From contig MVDH01000006.1 of assembly GCA_003056245.1 (NCBI GenBank), positions 516,428 through 580,427 on the forward strand: 64,000 nucleotides of DNA, read 5' to 3'. Position numbers and translations under genes: made by a program. The notes beneath the pieces were generated by a model. The model was not told the origin of the DNA. It was given only the letters and a program-made list of their open reading frames with translations, and did no database searches. Numbering within the stretch: position 1 is the first letter of the stretch; the number at the start of each line of letters is the position of its first letter. Below, piece after piece: positions 43,290 to 52,507 of the stretch. This DNA is from Cellvibrio sp. 79 (GTDB lineage Bacteria; Pseudomonadota; Gammaproteobacteria; Pseudomonadales; Cellvibrionaceae).

Positions 43290-46200
43290 ATGAAAACTTT
43301 CGTCAGACGGGGAGGTATTGGCCGTACCTTCAGCCCCGGCATCAACCCTGCAAAAATTTTTCTGGGTGCCAGCCTGGTTACAGCCCAATTACTCATTGGT
43401 GTATCTGCTGTAGCACAAAGCGGTGAGCGCGGAGCCAATGCGCCTTACACACGCTATGAGGCGGATATTGCAACACTTTCCAATGCCCAGATTTTACAAA
43501 CCACTAACTTTGATATTTCACAAACTGCATCAGAAGCATCAGATCAGAAATTTGTAAACCTGCCGTCACAAGGCAGTGCCGTAGAGTGGACAGCAAATAA
43601 ACCCGGCGATGGCGTTACTTTGCGCTTCACATTACCTGATTCTGCTGATGGCAAGGGATTAAACGGTGAAGTGGATGTGTATGTGAATGGTCAGCTGGAC
43701 CAAACTGTGCAAATTTCATCGCGCTGGGCCTGGCAGTATTTCGTTAATAAGGAACCGGAAAATCATCCGTTGCCTTTTGCAAGCACGGATTACATCGCGA
43801 TGCGTTTTGACGAAACCCATTTCATTTTGAATAACAAATTGAAAGCCGGGGATAAAATTCGTATCCAGAAAAAAAATAGCGATGTTGCCTACGGGATCGA
43901 CTTTATTGAAATAGAAGAAGTTGCACCGATTATTCAAAAACCCGCAGGCTATGTTTCCATTACCGATTTTGGTGGAGTGCCGAATGATGCAGGCTCTGAC
44001 CTAACCGCATTTAATTCAGCAGTTGCAGCTGCGGGCGTTGCGGGCACGGGCGTGTATTTGCCACCAGGGCGTTGGAATTTCGATAACAAAGTGGTGTTGA
44101 CCACCAGCAATATCGGCATTAGAGGCGCTGGCATGTGGCACACCAATGTGTACTACTCTAATCCGGCGCAATTTAGTGGCGGTATTCTTGCGCGCGTAAA
44201 TAATGTTGAAGTGTCCGATATTTATTTCAACACCATTAATACCCAACGCATGTGTCGCGACATGGCTTGCCCTATCGGCGGTCCCTACATGATTTACAAA
44301 GCGTTTATGGGGACCTGGGGAAATAATTCAAAATTCACGCGCGTGTGGGCCGAGCACTTTGAAGTCGGCGCATGGTTGGGTGGATATGATGCGCCCTATC
44401 CGGTGGAAGTTACGCGCAACCTGGTAATTTCCCATTCGCGTTTCCGCAATAATTACGCCGATGGTATTAACTTCTCCCAAGGCACCAGCGATTCAATCGT
44501 AGAACACACCAACATTCGCAATAGTGGTGATGATGGTTTGGCGATGTGGCCATCAAACAGCCCTGCCGTTCCGGAAGAAGTCAATAATATTTTTCGTTAC
44601 AACACGGTTGAACACGTTTTCCGTGCAGGCGGTGTAGCCATTTTTGGTGGACGCGATCATCAAGTTCACAACCTGTTAATTCGCAATTGCTTTGGCGGCT
44701 CGGCAATTCGTTTTACTACGGATTTCCCCGGCTACACGTTTAGCCAACAAGGTCTCTATCGCATTCACGATATCGATATTCATAACTGCGGCACCAGCTA
44801 CGATTTGTGGAAACAAAAGCGCGGTGCGATTGAATTCTTTGCACCTATGGGTGCGCGGAATATGCAGTTCGATAATATTTACATCAGAAATTCACAGCGC
44901 CACGGTATTCAATTAATGGGGAATGATTTCCAGAATATTACGTTCAATGATGTTGTGATTGATGGTGTTGGTGGCGATGCATTCAAACGCGATGTATTTG
45001 CCAATTCGTATGGCGGTGTAGGTGTTTACGGCGAAGTGAATTCCGGCAAGGCAACGTTCAACAGAATCGCCTTTAATGGAATGGAAGACCAGGATAGCGT
45101 TAACCAAAATACCAATTTCCAATTGATCATTAATAAAGTTCCGTTTGTGCCTGGTTCATCGTCATCAAGCGTAACATCAGTCCCGTCGAGCGCTAGCTCT
45201 GCTTCCGTTCAAAGTTCTGCGATTATTTCTTCAAGTCGCCTGAGCAGTTCCAGTAGCTCAAGCAGTTTGAACAGTATCAGTAGTTCACGCAGCGCCACCA
45301 GTAGCAGCATTACCAGCAGCATATCGAATGGCAATGGCTTGACGATTAAAAACCGTTGGCAAAATACCTATTTGTGCGATGGTGGCGAATTTGTTAATTA
45401 CAGCGCGTCGGCATTTGGTCCTGCATGTTTCTGGGTACGTGAAGACGCTGGCAATGGCTCCATTGAATTGCGCAATGTTGGCACTGGCGATTATATGCAT
45501 ATCGAAAATCTCACGGGCCGCATCCAGGCCACTGCGCGCAATAGCGGTTGGGATAGTTCGAAATGGCTACTGGAAAATGTAGATGGTGTTTATTCACGCA
45601 TTAAAAATCGTTGGCAACCCGCGCAATTTATCCACGTAGAAAATCAAAACGGTTCCGCGCAACACGGCACCATTGATACAAGTTGGTTGAGTGCGCAGTG
45701 GGAAATTAGTGGCAGCTCCAATCCAGTATCATCCATTAGCTCTGCCAATTCCGTTAGTTCGGTCGCGCCAGCTGAAGGTTTTGAATTGGTCAACCGCTGG
45801 AAAGATACATTCCTGTGCGATACCGGTGATGTCGCCACTTATAGTTCCACCTCCAATGGTAATAACTGCCGCTGGATAAGCGAGAATGTTACCGGTGGTT
45901 TTATTGAAATTCGCAACCTGGGAACGGGCGATTACCTGCACATCGAGAACCTGACCGGGCGCATCCAGTCAACTGCGCGCAACAGCGGTTGGGATAGTTC
46001 GAAATGGCAATTGGAAAATGTTGACAGCGGTTATTCACGCATTAAAAATCGTTGGCAACCGTCGTTATTTATCCATGTGGAAAATCAAAATGGTTCGGCG
46101 CAGTACGGCATTGTCGATCCGAGTTGGTGGAGCGCACAATGGAAATTGCAAACGTCTGGCGTAGTGATTTCAAGTTCCAAATCGTCATCGCCTATATCTT

Positions 46201-48176
46201 CAAAATCGAGCAGTGTTTTATCGTCCTCAAGTGCGATTACTTCGTCAAGCAGCGTTTCTTCCAGCATAGTTTCTTCAAGCAGCCTTCCATCCAGTAGCTC
46301 ATCGAAATCATCTACATCGTCGATTCCCGGCAGCAGCTCATCAAGCAGCACTGGCGGAAAAAAACGCGGGATGGATATGCCCTGGACGGAATATCAAGCG
46401 GAAGACGGCACGACTAATGCCACCGTTTTACAACCCAGCCGCAAAAAATGGGATGCAAATTTTATTCAGGCCGAGGCGATTGGCCGCAAAGCAGTGCGCT
46501 TGAATAAAACCGGTGATTGGGTAGCGATTAAAGCCATCAAGGAAGCCAACTCTGTTGTTGTTCGTTTCTCAATTCCTGACGCACCTAATGGCGGTGGTAT
46601 TGATAAAACCCTGGGACTTTATATCGACGGTCAACGTGTAAAAACCCTGAATTTAACATCACGTTATTCATGGTCTTATAAAGGCGGTTTAATTGGTGAC
46701 CCCATTGTGGATAAACCGGCAGAAGACCCGCACACATTCTTCGATGAAGTGGCAGTATTGCTGGATCAACAAATCCGTGTGGGAGCAGAAATTAAATTGC
46801 AACGCGATGCACAGGATGACGCAGCTTTTTATGTGATCGATTTGATCGACCTGGAACAAGTTGCACCACCATTGCAAATGCCAGCAGGATTTACTTCCGT
46901 TGAAACGTTCGGAATTATTCCCAACGATGGTAAAGACCACGCAGAAGATATCGCACGCGCGATGAAATCTACTTCTAAATTGTGGTTTCCGCCAGGTGAA
47001 TACCTTGCATTAAAAATTACACCACCGAGTGTGGGTATGGATAACCCGGGAACTGAAGTGCGCGGTGCCGGTATGTGGCATACAACAATCAGGGGACCAA
47101 AATCGATTTTCTTCTGCGTTGGTGCAAATACCCGTTGTGTCTATGGTGACTTCTCTATTCGCGGTGAATCCAAAGCGCGCGCAGAGGAAACCGAAGGCGT
47201 ACAAAAAGCGTTTGCAGGTCCATTGGGTCGCAATTCATTGCTTGAGAATTTGTGGATCGAACACGTTGTGGGTGCAATCTGGGTTGGCAATGACCCGCCA
47301 CACCAAACTGCACCCACCGAGAACCTGACTATTCGCAATGTGCGTATTCGCAACACTTACGCCGACGGTGTGAACCTCGATAACGGAACATCAAACAGCG
47401 TAGTGGAAAATTCCCATTTCCGTAACACTGGTGATGATGCAGCAGTCGTATGGTCAATCAGATGGACTCATTGGGTGCGCGATAAGACTGTGCAAATGGG
47501 TCCGAATTATATTAAACCCGAAGCGGTTAACGCACCGGACCAGGGAATTGGCCACGGCAATATTTTCCGTAAATTAACCGTGCAAATGCCCTGGCGTGCG
47601 AACTGCTATGCGGCCTACGGTGGTTACAACAATGTGTTTGAAGATCTGGTCTGTGAAGATGTGCTGACGTATCCCGGTATTCTGATCGATAATGAATTTT
47701 CATCTTATCCATTTGGTGAAGAGCTCACGATCTTCAGAAATATTTCATTAATCCGCGCGGGTGGTCCGATGTTCCTGGAAAATACCGCCACACCATGGAA
47801 GCACGGTGCATTGAAATTCTATATGCGCGAAGGCAGTGTCAATGACATCCTTGTTGAAGATGTGGATATTGTTGAACCCTTATATTCCGGTATTGAATTC
47901 CGTGGATTCGGTCGCCAATTTGTTCCGCCGGGGGAGCGCTTCTCTGAAGCAATACTCAACGGTTCAGAAGCGGCGCAGTTCGAAAATATTACACTGCGCA
48001 ATATCAATATCATCGATGCCGGTACCTGGGGCATTGAAGTATTGGATAACGGCGGCCGCGGCCAGGTGAACTTTGAAAATGTGAAAGTGGAAGGCTCTAC
48101 CCTTGGCCCGGTACTAAAAGGTAATGCGCCTGATAGCTTCTTTAACAAAGTAGGTAATGGCAATACCGGTTGGTAA
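43290..48176 (+). CDS. Secreted double GH87-like alpha-1,3-glucanase with beta-trefoil modules
   Basis: A 1628-residue modular enzyme, start after GAGGATAACG. Order: signal region (1-43), CBM35-like sandwich (about 54-212), beta-helix 1 (about 220-615), Ser linker (622-680), two near-identical beta-trefoil-like modules (683-806, 830-953), Ser linker (960-1020), second CBM35-like sandwich (about 1033-1192), beta-helix 2 (about 1198-1628). Helix 1 has YADGINF with D391 and NSGDDGL with D414/D415. Helix 2 has YADGVNL with D1359 and NTGDDAA with D1382/D1383. The 23/24 spacing equals that of the GH87 triad D1045/D1068/D1069 known for alpha-1,3-glucanase Agl-FH1. Both helices also share RGAGMWHT. 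Some pectate-lyase-like proteins look similar, so GH87 is strongly suggested rather than proven. It would cut alpha-1,3-glucan, such as fungal wall glucan or bacterial mutan. Confidence 0.8.
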   Translation: MKTFVRRGGIGRTFSPGINPAKIFLGASLVTAQLLIGVSAVAQSGERGANAPYTRYEADIATLSNAQILQTTNFDISQTASEASDQKFVNLPSQGSAVEWTANKPGDGVTLRFTLPDSADGKGLNGEVDVYVNGQLDQTVQISSRWAWQYFVNKEPENHPLPFASTDYIAMRFDETHFILNNKLKAGDKIRIQKKNSDVAYGIDFIEIEEVAPIIQKPAGYVSITDFGGVPNDAGSDLTAFNSAVAAAGVAGTGVYLPPGRWNFDNKVVLTTSNIGIRGAGMWHTNVYYSNPAQFSGGILARVNNVEVSDIYFNTINTQRMCRDMACPIGGPYMIYKAFMGTWGNNSKFTRVWAEHFEVGAWLGGYDAPYPVEVTRNLVISHSRFRNNYADGINFSQGTSDSIVEHTNIRNSGDDGLAMWPSNSPAVPEEVNNIFRYNTVEHVFRAGGVAIFGGRDHQVHNLLIRNCFGGSAIRFTTDFPGYTFSQQGLYRIHDIDIHNCGTSYDLWKQKRGAIEFFAPMGARNMQFDNIYIRNSQRHGIQLMGNDFQNITFNDVVIDGVGGDAFKRDVFANSYGGVGVYGEVNSGKATFNRIAFNGMEDQDSVNQNTNFQLIINKVPFVPGSSSSSVTSVPSSASSASVQSSAIISSSRLSSSSSSSSLNSISSSRSATSSSITSSISNGNGLTIKNRWQNTYLCDGGEFVNYSASAFGPACFWVREDAGNGSIELRNVGTGDYMHIENLTGRIQATARNSGWDSSKWLLENVDGVYSRIKNRWQPAQFIHVENQNGSAQHGTIDTSWLSAQWEISGSSNPVSSISSANSVSSVAPAEGFELVNRWKDTFLCDTGDVATYSSTSNGNNCRWISENVTGGFIEIRNLGTGDYLHIENLTGRIQSTARNSGWDSSKWQLENVDSGYSRIKNRWQPSLFIHVENQNGSAQYGIVDPSWWSAQWKLQTSGVVISSSKSSSPISSKSSSVLSSSSAITSSSSVSSSIVSSSSLPSSSSSKSSTSSIPGSSSSSSTGGKKRGMDMPWTEYQAEDGTTNATVLQPSRKKWDANFIQAEAIGRKAVRLNKTGDWVAIKAIKEANSVVVRFSIPDAPNGGGIDKTLGLYIDGQRVKTLNLTSRYSWSYKGGLIGDPIVDKPAEDPHTFFDEVAVLLDQQIRVGAEIKLQRDAQDDAAFYVIDLIDLEQVAPPLQMPAGFTSVETFGIIPNDGKDHAEDIARAMKSTSKLWFPPGEYLALKITPPSVGMDNPGTEVRGAGMWHTTIRGPKSIFFCVGANTRCVYGDFSIRGESKARAEETEGVQKAFAGPLGRNSLLENLWIEHVVGAIWVGNDPPHQTAPTENLTIRNVRIRNTYADGVNLDNGTSNSVVENSHFRNTGDDAAVVWSIRWTHWVRDKTVQMGPNYIKPEAVNAPDQGIGHGNIFRKLTVQMPWRANCYAAYGGYNNVFEDLVCEDVLTYPGILIDNEFSSYPFGEELTIFRNISLIRAGGPMFLENTATPWKHGALKFYMREGSVNDILVEDVDIVEPLYSGIEFRGFGRQFVPPGERFSEAILNGSEAAQFENITLRNINIIDAGTWGIEVLDNGGRGQVNFENVKVEGSTLGPVLKGNAPDSFFNKVGNGNTGW
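45336..46148 (+). repeat. Internal duplication of beta-trefoil module within the GH87 gene
   Basis: The segments 45336-45707 and 45777-46148 encode two modules that share RIQxTARNSGWDSSKWxLENV and YSRIKNRWQP. DNA in the shared parts is also nearly identical, for example GCGCAAYAGCGGTTGGGAT near 45536 and 45977. This indicates a recent duplication or gene conversion of a binding module. Confidence 0.9.
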
Positions 48177-48194
48177 ATCCAATTCATCCAACAG

Positions 48195-48229
48195 AAAAAA
48201 AGGGGCGCGATATTCGCGCCCCTTTTTAT
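48195..48229 (+). terminator. Terminator of the GH87 gene
   Basis: AAAAAGGGGCGCGA, a TAT loop and TCGCGCCCCTTTTT form a very strong hairpin 20 nt after the stop. The rest of the gap to 48379 shows no clear feature. Confidence 0.9.
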
Positions 48230-48379
48230 CGACACCCCCTACAATACCAGCAACACCTGCACTTTTGGCGAACCATGTTAGTGTGGTTAAACTGATGGCT
48301 GGGCAAAAATTGATATTGAAGGCGACGGTAATATCGATGGTTTTGCATCGTTGCACTTTCTGGAAAAAGTTTAGCCCAA

Positions 48380-48460
48380 TTACCAAAGCAAAATCGCAAT
48401 AAACAAAGCGGCAACAAAGAATAATTGAAGTGCTTCGTGAGTCTGTAGTATCGCCCCCAA
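48380..48460 (-). CDS. Possible 26-residue hydrophobic peptide behind lacI-like gene
   Basis: A tiny frame starting at TTG 48460, with GAGG about 4 nt upstream and 12 nt after the LacI-like stop codon. It encodes GAILQTHEALQLFFVAAL and then FIAILLW, a single transmembrane-like helix. It may be chance; small size, a TTG start and no known homologue keep confidence low. Confidence 0.2.
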   Translation of the reverse strand: MGAILQTHEALQLFFVAALFIAILLW

Positions 48461-48471
48461 AGCACCTCAAC

Positions 48472-49488
48472 TTAAATCAATTGCGGTGCAAGGCCCGTAC
48501 TTTCCCGAACGATAAGCTGGTGTGGCAAAATTTTCTTGATGGGCTGCATGGGCTCACCGTTTAATTGCGGCAATAATAATTCCATGCAGGCGATACCAAT
48601 TTCTGTCATCGGCTGAGCAATCGTGGTTAGTGACGGACTGCAATACTCGGCGTAGCGAATATTATCAAAACCCAGAACCGAAAAATCCTGCGGAATTTTA
48701 AAACCCATTTTGTGTAAGGTAGACATGCAACTCATTGCCATTTCATCACTGAAGGCAAATATCGCTGTAGGGCGATTGGTTAAATTGGCAAGTTTGCGCG
48801 TTGCTTCGGCAGCATCAGCCAATGCGTAATTACCGATCTGCAATAATTGCTCATCAAATTCAATTCCCGCTTTAGCGAGTGCGCGCTTGTAACCGTCAAA
48901 ACGCTGCAAGCTACTGGGCGTGGTCATATTGCCGGCAATCAAACCGATGCGCTTGTGCCCCAGGCTGATTAAATAATCCACGCCCTCTTCCGCCGCCGCC
49001 GCGTTATCAATATTGACACTCGGAATGCCATCAATTTCTGCCAATTCACAAGCATTAACCAATGGCGGTAATTGCTCCGCAACATTTCGATCCGGATCCA
49101 GATCAAACGGCAAACGCGAACAAAATAATAAAATACCGTCGGCCTGGCGCGAGCGCACCATATTGGCAAACGAGCGTTCACGCGCTTCTTTTTCCTGGGT
49201 ATCACCCAACAATAATGAATAACCATTTTCCAGCGCGATACTTTCAATTGCGCGAATAACCGGATAATTAAATACGCTGATTGCGTCGGGAATGATTGCT
49301 ACCAGGTTATAGGTTTTAGACATGCGTAAACTCACGCCTAAACTATTCGGGGTATAACCGGTGCGCTTGACAACTTCGAGCACACGGTTGCGTTTGGCTT
49401 CAGTTACTAATTCGGGGTTGCGCAGAACGCGCGAAACGGTCGCTGGTGATACTTTAGCCTCTTTAGCGATTTCTTTAATTCCGATCAT
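48472..49488 (-). CDS. LacI-family transcriptional regulator of the alpha-glucan locus
   Basis: A 338-residue regulator. The N-terminal helix-turn-helix and hinge (GIKEIAKEAKVSPATVSRVL, then GYTPNSLGVSLRMSKT) bind DNA. Residues from about 60 form the periplasmic-binding-like ligand domain, with FGSDGILLF-like (RQADGILLFCSRL), HKRIGLIAGNMTTPSSLQRF, AIFAFSDEMAMSCM, VLGFDNIRYAEYCSP and a C-terminal RESTG. It sits between the GH87 gene (convergent) and the GH97 gene. The palindromes GAAAACGTTTTC and GAAATCGWTTTC before GH87, GH97 and the receptor/MFS pair are probably its operators; no such site is seen before its own gene. The effector is probably a gluco-oligosaccharide. Confidence 0.9.
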   Translation of the reverse strand: MIGIKEIAKEAKVSPATVSRVLRNPELVTEAKRNRVLEVVKRTGYTPNSLGVSLRMSKTYNLVAIIPDAISVFNYPVIRAIESIALENGYSLLLGDTQEKEARERSFANMVRSRQADGILLFCSRLPFDLDPDRNVAEQLPPLVNACELAEIDGIPSVNIDNAAAAEEGVDYLISLGHKRIGLIAGNMTTPSSLQRFDGYKRALAKAGIEFDEQLLQIGNYALADAAEATRKLANLTNRPTAIFAFSDEMAMSCMSTLHKMGFKIPQDFSVLGFDNIRYAEYCSPSLTTIAQPMTEIGIACMELLLPQLNGEPMQPIKKILPHQLIVRESTGLAPQLI

Positions 49489-49814
49489 CAGTATTACCTT
49501 GTTTTCTTGTTGTTATCTCACGTTCAGGTAAGGCTAGCACTTTTTTGGAAATAAAAAAAAGAATGCGGGCACAAGGCCCGCATCCTATACGCCTGACAAG
49601 TTTTTAGCCGGTTCCGGTTGGCATGCCAAGTAATTGCACATCCGGCAGGGGGCGCTTGCAGCGTTAAATAAAAAAGGAGCAGCCTGATAAATCGTTAACC
49701 CTGAAAAGACACATTCCGGGGTTCACATTCAGTACTACTCCAAGCAAGGGAGAGACTACGCGTACAAAACACTTCAACAAAAAACGTCCATTGATGCACT
49801 ACACCCAAAACACA
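49489..49814. other. Intergenic region between lacI-like and GH97 genes
   Basis: It contains the terminator at 49553-49585 and the presumed promoter of the LacI-like gene (49490-49550). The part from 49586 to 49814 shows no gene, repeat or clear hairpin. Confidence 0.5.
49553..49585 (-). terminator. Terminator after GH97 transcript
   Basis: GATGCGGGC and GCCCGCATTC pair on the minus strand, followed by eight T. It ends transcription coming from GH97 and isolates the LacI-like gene. Confidence 0.8.
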
Positions 49815-51836
49815 TCATTGCGCGATTAAACTAATGGCGGCACCGCCTCCAGGCGCCATTTTTACTGAAACCTGGTCACCTTTGGAAACAACACGCTCCT
49901 CAATTTCATAACTACCCGGATTGGTTTTAAAACTGGCCGTTGCACCATCTTTGTAAATTCGCGCGGTATATTTTTTTCCGGCATCAAGAAAATCAAATTT
50001 AATATCGATAGCGCGAGACTTTTCATTGGTCAATGCACCGACAAACCAGTTGGCACTATTGCGTGCCTTGCGCGCGATAGCAATGTATTCACCAATTTCC
50101 CCCGCCAGCGGTTTGGTGGTTTCCCAGTCGACAGCAACATCCTTGATAAACCGGAATGCATCGGGATGGGCGTCGTAATGCTCCGGCAAATCCGAAGCCA
50201 TTTGCACCGGTGAATAAATCACAACATACAGTGCGAGCTGTTTTGCCAGCGTGGTGTTCACCTGGTTTTTTGGGCGCGAAGGTAAGGTTAACTCGAATGC
50301 GCCGGGGGTAAAATCCATCGGCCCGGAAAGCATGCGAGTAAAAGGAATGATTGCTGTATGATTTGGTGGATTACCGCCATCAGCAGACCAGGCGTCGTAC
50401 TCCTGCCCACGTGCAACTTCGCGGGAAATAATATTCGGATAAGTTCTGCGCTCACCGGTATCTTTTACTGTTTCATGCGCTACCACCGCAATTTTATGTT
50501 TAGCGGCAATATCAATAACGCGCTGCGCGTGATTTACATAAAATTGACCATGGTGATATAAACCATTTACCAGTTCCTCACCAGTTTCAACATAACCGGT
50601 TTTTACGGCCTTCATGCCGTATTTCGCAAGAAAATTAAATGCATCGTCCAATTGGCTTTCATAATTTTCAATCGCCGCACCGGTTTCATGATGGCCAATA
50701 ATATAAACACCTTTTTGTTTGGCATAGCGGCTGAGTTCTTCCACATCGAAATCCGGTGTGGGCGTATAAAAATTAAAGGCATTACCGCCACCCGGCAGCC
50801 ACCATTCACCGTCCCAACCTTTATTCCAACCTTCAACCAATACACCGGCGAAATTATGTTTCGCGGCAAAATCGATATATTTTTTTGTATTTGCTGTTGT
50901 TGCACCGTGCGTTGGACCCGATTTCCAACTGGTTTTTTCCAAATGCAATTCCCACCAGATGCCCACATATTTTGCCGGCTTGATCCAGGAAACATCGCCC
51001 AATTTATTGGGCTCATTTAAATTCAATGTCAAATAATTAGTGATTAATGCCGTTGCAGTATCTTCCACTTGCAGTGTGCGCCAGGGAGTTGCTGCCGGCG
51101 CTTGCAATGTGACAGCTGTCGGTTGGTTTTTAGAGACAGGAACCAGGGTTGCACTGATTTTCCCATTGGCTGCACCACTGACATTCATAGTGGAATAATT
51201 ATGTAATGCGGCCTCATGTAATGCGACAAACGTTCCTTCCGCCGTTTTAAGGGTAACCGGAGTATGCACCAACCCCATTTTGCTAATTGGAGTTTGCTGG
51301 TACAAATATTCGTATTGGTTGCCAGCCTGGCCCGGTGTCCACCATGCCTGGTGATCGCCAACAAAATTAAATTCCGTCAGCTCACGCAAAATGTCTATTT
51401 TTGAAAGTTGATCTTGCGCAGGAAATTCGTAACGAAAACCCAGGCCATGGTCGTATATACGGAACAACACATCCAGCTTTCGCTTCGTCCCGTTTGCTTC
51501 GCGCAGGGCAATGCGCAATTGGTTGTAGTGATTGCGAATAAAGCGCTCTTCCCCCCAGGGCTGTTCCCAGGTTTCATCAAACTTGCCGGTCTCTGCCGAA
51601 ACCAGTTCAAATCCTGTCGTTAACGATGCTTGATCTTTCAAGATAAAACCCAGGCGCGAATCAACAACCAGAGGCTTTCCCTTGTAAGCCAATTGATAAC
51701 TGGGCTCTCCCTGTGCATTCAGATAAACGTCCACACGCATATTTTTTTCGGGTGAACTGATACTGGCCACTGGTGTCTGGGCAATGGCAATGGCAGGAAC
51801 CAAAGAGGTGATCAAGGTCATGATTAATTTTTTCAT
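49815..51836 (-). CDS. GH97 alpha-glucosidase, inverting SusB type
   Basis: A 673-residue secreted (periplasmic) enzyme with a signal peptide cleaved near AIAQ-20. The three-domain GH97 fold carries IIGHHETG (E384), VVAHETVKD (E455) and SREVARGQEYDAW (E479). The 24-residue distance E455-E479 equals that of E508 and E532 in SusB, with E384 near the SusB E439 position. The retaining nucleophile Asp is replaced: the strand reads AVKTGYV instead of VKIDFF. This fits an inverting alpha-glucosidase acting on alpha-glucan oligosaccharides, unlike the retaining GH97 at 283-2259. Two LacI-type operators lie 118-150 nt upstream. No strong ribosome site is visible. It would finish the products of the GH87 enzyme. 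Confidence 0.88.
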   Translation of the reverse strand: MKKLIMTLITSLVPAIAIAQTPVASISSPEKNMRVDVYLNAQGEPSYQLAYKGKPLVVDSRLGFILKDQASLTTGFELVSAETGKFDETWEQPWGEERFIRNHYNQLRIALREANGTKRKLDVLFRIYDHGLGFRYEFPAQDQLSKIDILRELTEFNFVGDHQAWWTPGQAGNQYEYLYQQTPISKMGLVHTPVTLKTAEGTFVALHEAALHNYSTMNVSGAANGKISATLVPVSKNQPTAVTLQAPAATPWRTLQVEDTATALITNYLTLNLNEPNKLGDVSWIKPAKYVGIWWELHLEKTSWKSGPTHGATTANTKKYIDFAAKHNFAGVLVEGWNKGWDGEWWLPGGGNAFNFYTPTPDFDVEELSRYAKQKGVYIIGHHETGAAIENYESQLDDAFNFLAKYGMKAVKTGYVETGEELVNGLYHHGQFYVNHAQRVIDIAAKHKIAVVAHETVKDTGERRTYPNIISREVARGQEYDAWSADGGNPPNHTAIIPFTRMLSGPMDFTPGAFELTLPSRPKNQVNTTLAKQLALYVVIYSPVQMASDLPEHYDAHPDAFRFIKDVAVDWETTKPLAGEIGEYIAIARKARNSANWFVGALTNEKSRAIDIKFDFLDAGKKYTARIYKDGATASFKTNPGSYEIEERVVSKGDQVSVKMAPGGGAAISLIAQ

Positions 51837-52322
51837 TGGAATTTTTATCGTCGCTAATTTTTTAAATGATTAACACCGCGCATACGGCAGCGCATGGGCT
51901 TAATTTAATCATGACTTTTTCCGCTGTCTAGCATTAAAACTTTATTTTTAAAAAGAAATCGTTTTCATAATTTTGAAATCGATTTCAGAAAAATAAAGAA
52001 CCGAAAAAACAGCATTAACCCACGCAGCAATTGGTTGCATGGCTTAAAAAATAACTTAATTTTATTACCAATAATTTTCACAAAAACAGAAAAGGTTTTA
52101 ACAGATATAGTGTTTTAAAAGTTAAAAAATTTGTTATAAAAATTGCACTAACGAAACAGAAAAATAAATTCAGGGTTACGCCTGCATTTACACCAAAAGC
52201 GTTGATTAAATTAAAACGTGCTGTATTTAATAAATCATAGAAGGTTAAATGGATTTAATTTGACGGAAGCGAATGGACTCTGGAAGAAACAACCAAACGA
52301 AATCTCGTTAACAGGAATTATT
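51837..52322. other. AT-rich promoter region of GH97
   Basis: Besides the two LacI-type operators at 51955-51986 this 486-nt gap is AT-rich and shows no gene until the small secreted peptide at 52323. The GH97 promoter is expected between the operators and 51836. Confidence 0.5.
51955..51986. promoter_or_regulatory. Paired LacI-type operators upstream of GH97
   Basis: GAAATCGTTTTC (51955-51966) and GAAATCGATTTC (51975-51986) are spaced exactly 20 bp apart. The same pair with the same spacing occurs before the receptor gene at 58005-58036. Confidence 0.8.
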
Positions 52323-52484
52323 ATGAAATTATTGATGGTATTTCCCGGATTGGCTTTTGCTTTTTTAACATCACTCACCGTTAATGCCCAGGCAGAAACT
52401 CCCGTTTCATGCATCTGGACCACGGTCACCTATAATTCATCCGGCAATAGTTTTAGCGTGTCAGAAGTGTGTAACAAGTCATAG
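52323..52484 (+). CDS. Small secreted peptide of unknown function
   Basis: A 53-residue precursor starting at ATG 52323 (AGGA 6 nt upstream) with a clear signal peptide, MKLLMVFPGLAFAFLTSLTV, cleaved after NAQA. The mature part is about 28 residues with two Cys (PVSCIWTTVTY ... SEVCNKS), which could form a disulfide. The in-frame start at 52218 is less likely. It is convergent with the SapC-like gene. I do not recognise it. Its place in the alpha-glucan locus may be coincidental. Confidence 0.5.
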   Translation: MKLLMVFPGLAFAFLTSLTVNAQAETPVSCIWTTVTYNSSGNSFSVSEVCNKS

Positions 52485-52507
52485 ATGAATGATAAGCGAC
52501 AATAAAA

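Noticed and set aside
43290..48176. Large beta-helix protein considered as a pectate lyase or polygalacturonase
   Set aside because: The Asp spacing 0/23/24 in both helices, the CBM35-like modules and the GH97/MFS context fit GH87 better; pectinase motifs such as the NTDG-GHG set of GH28 are missing.
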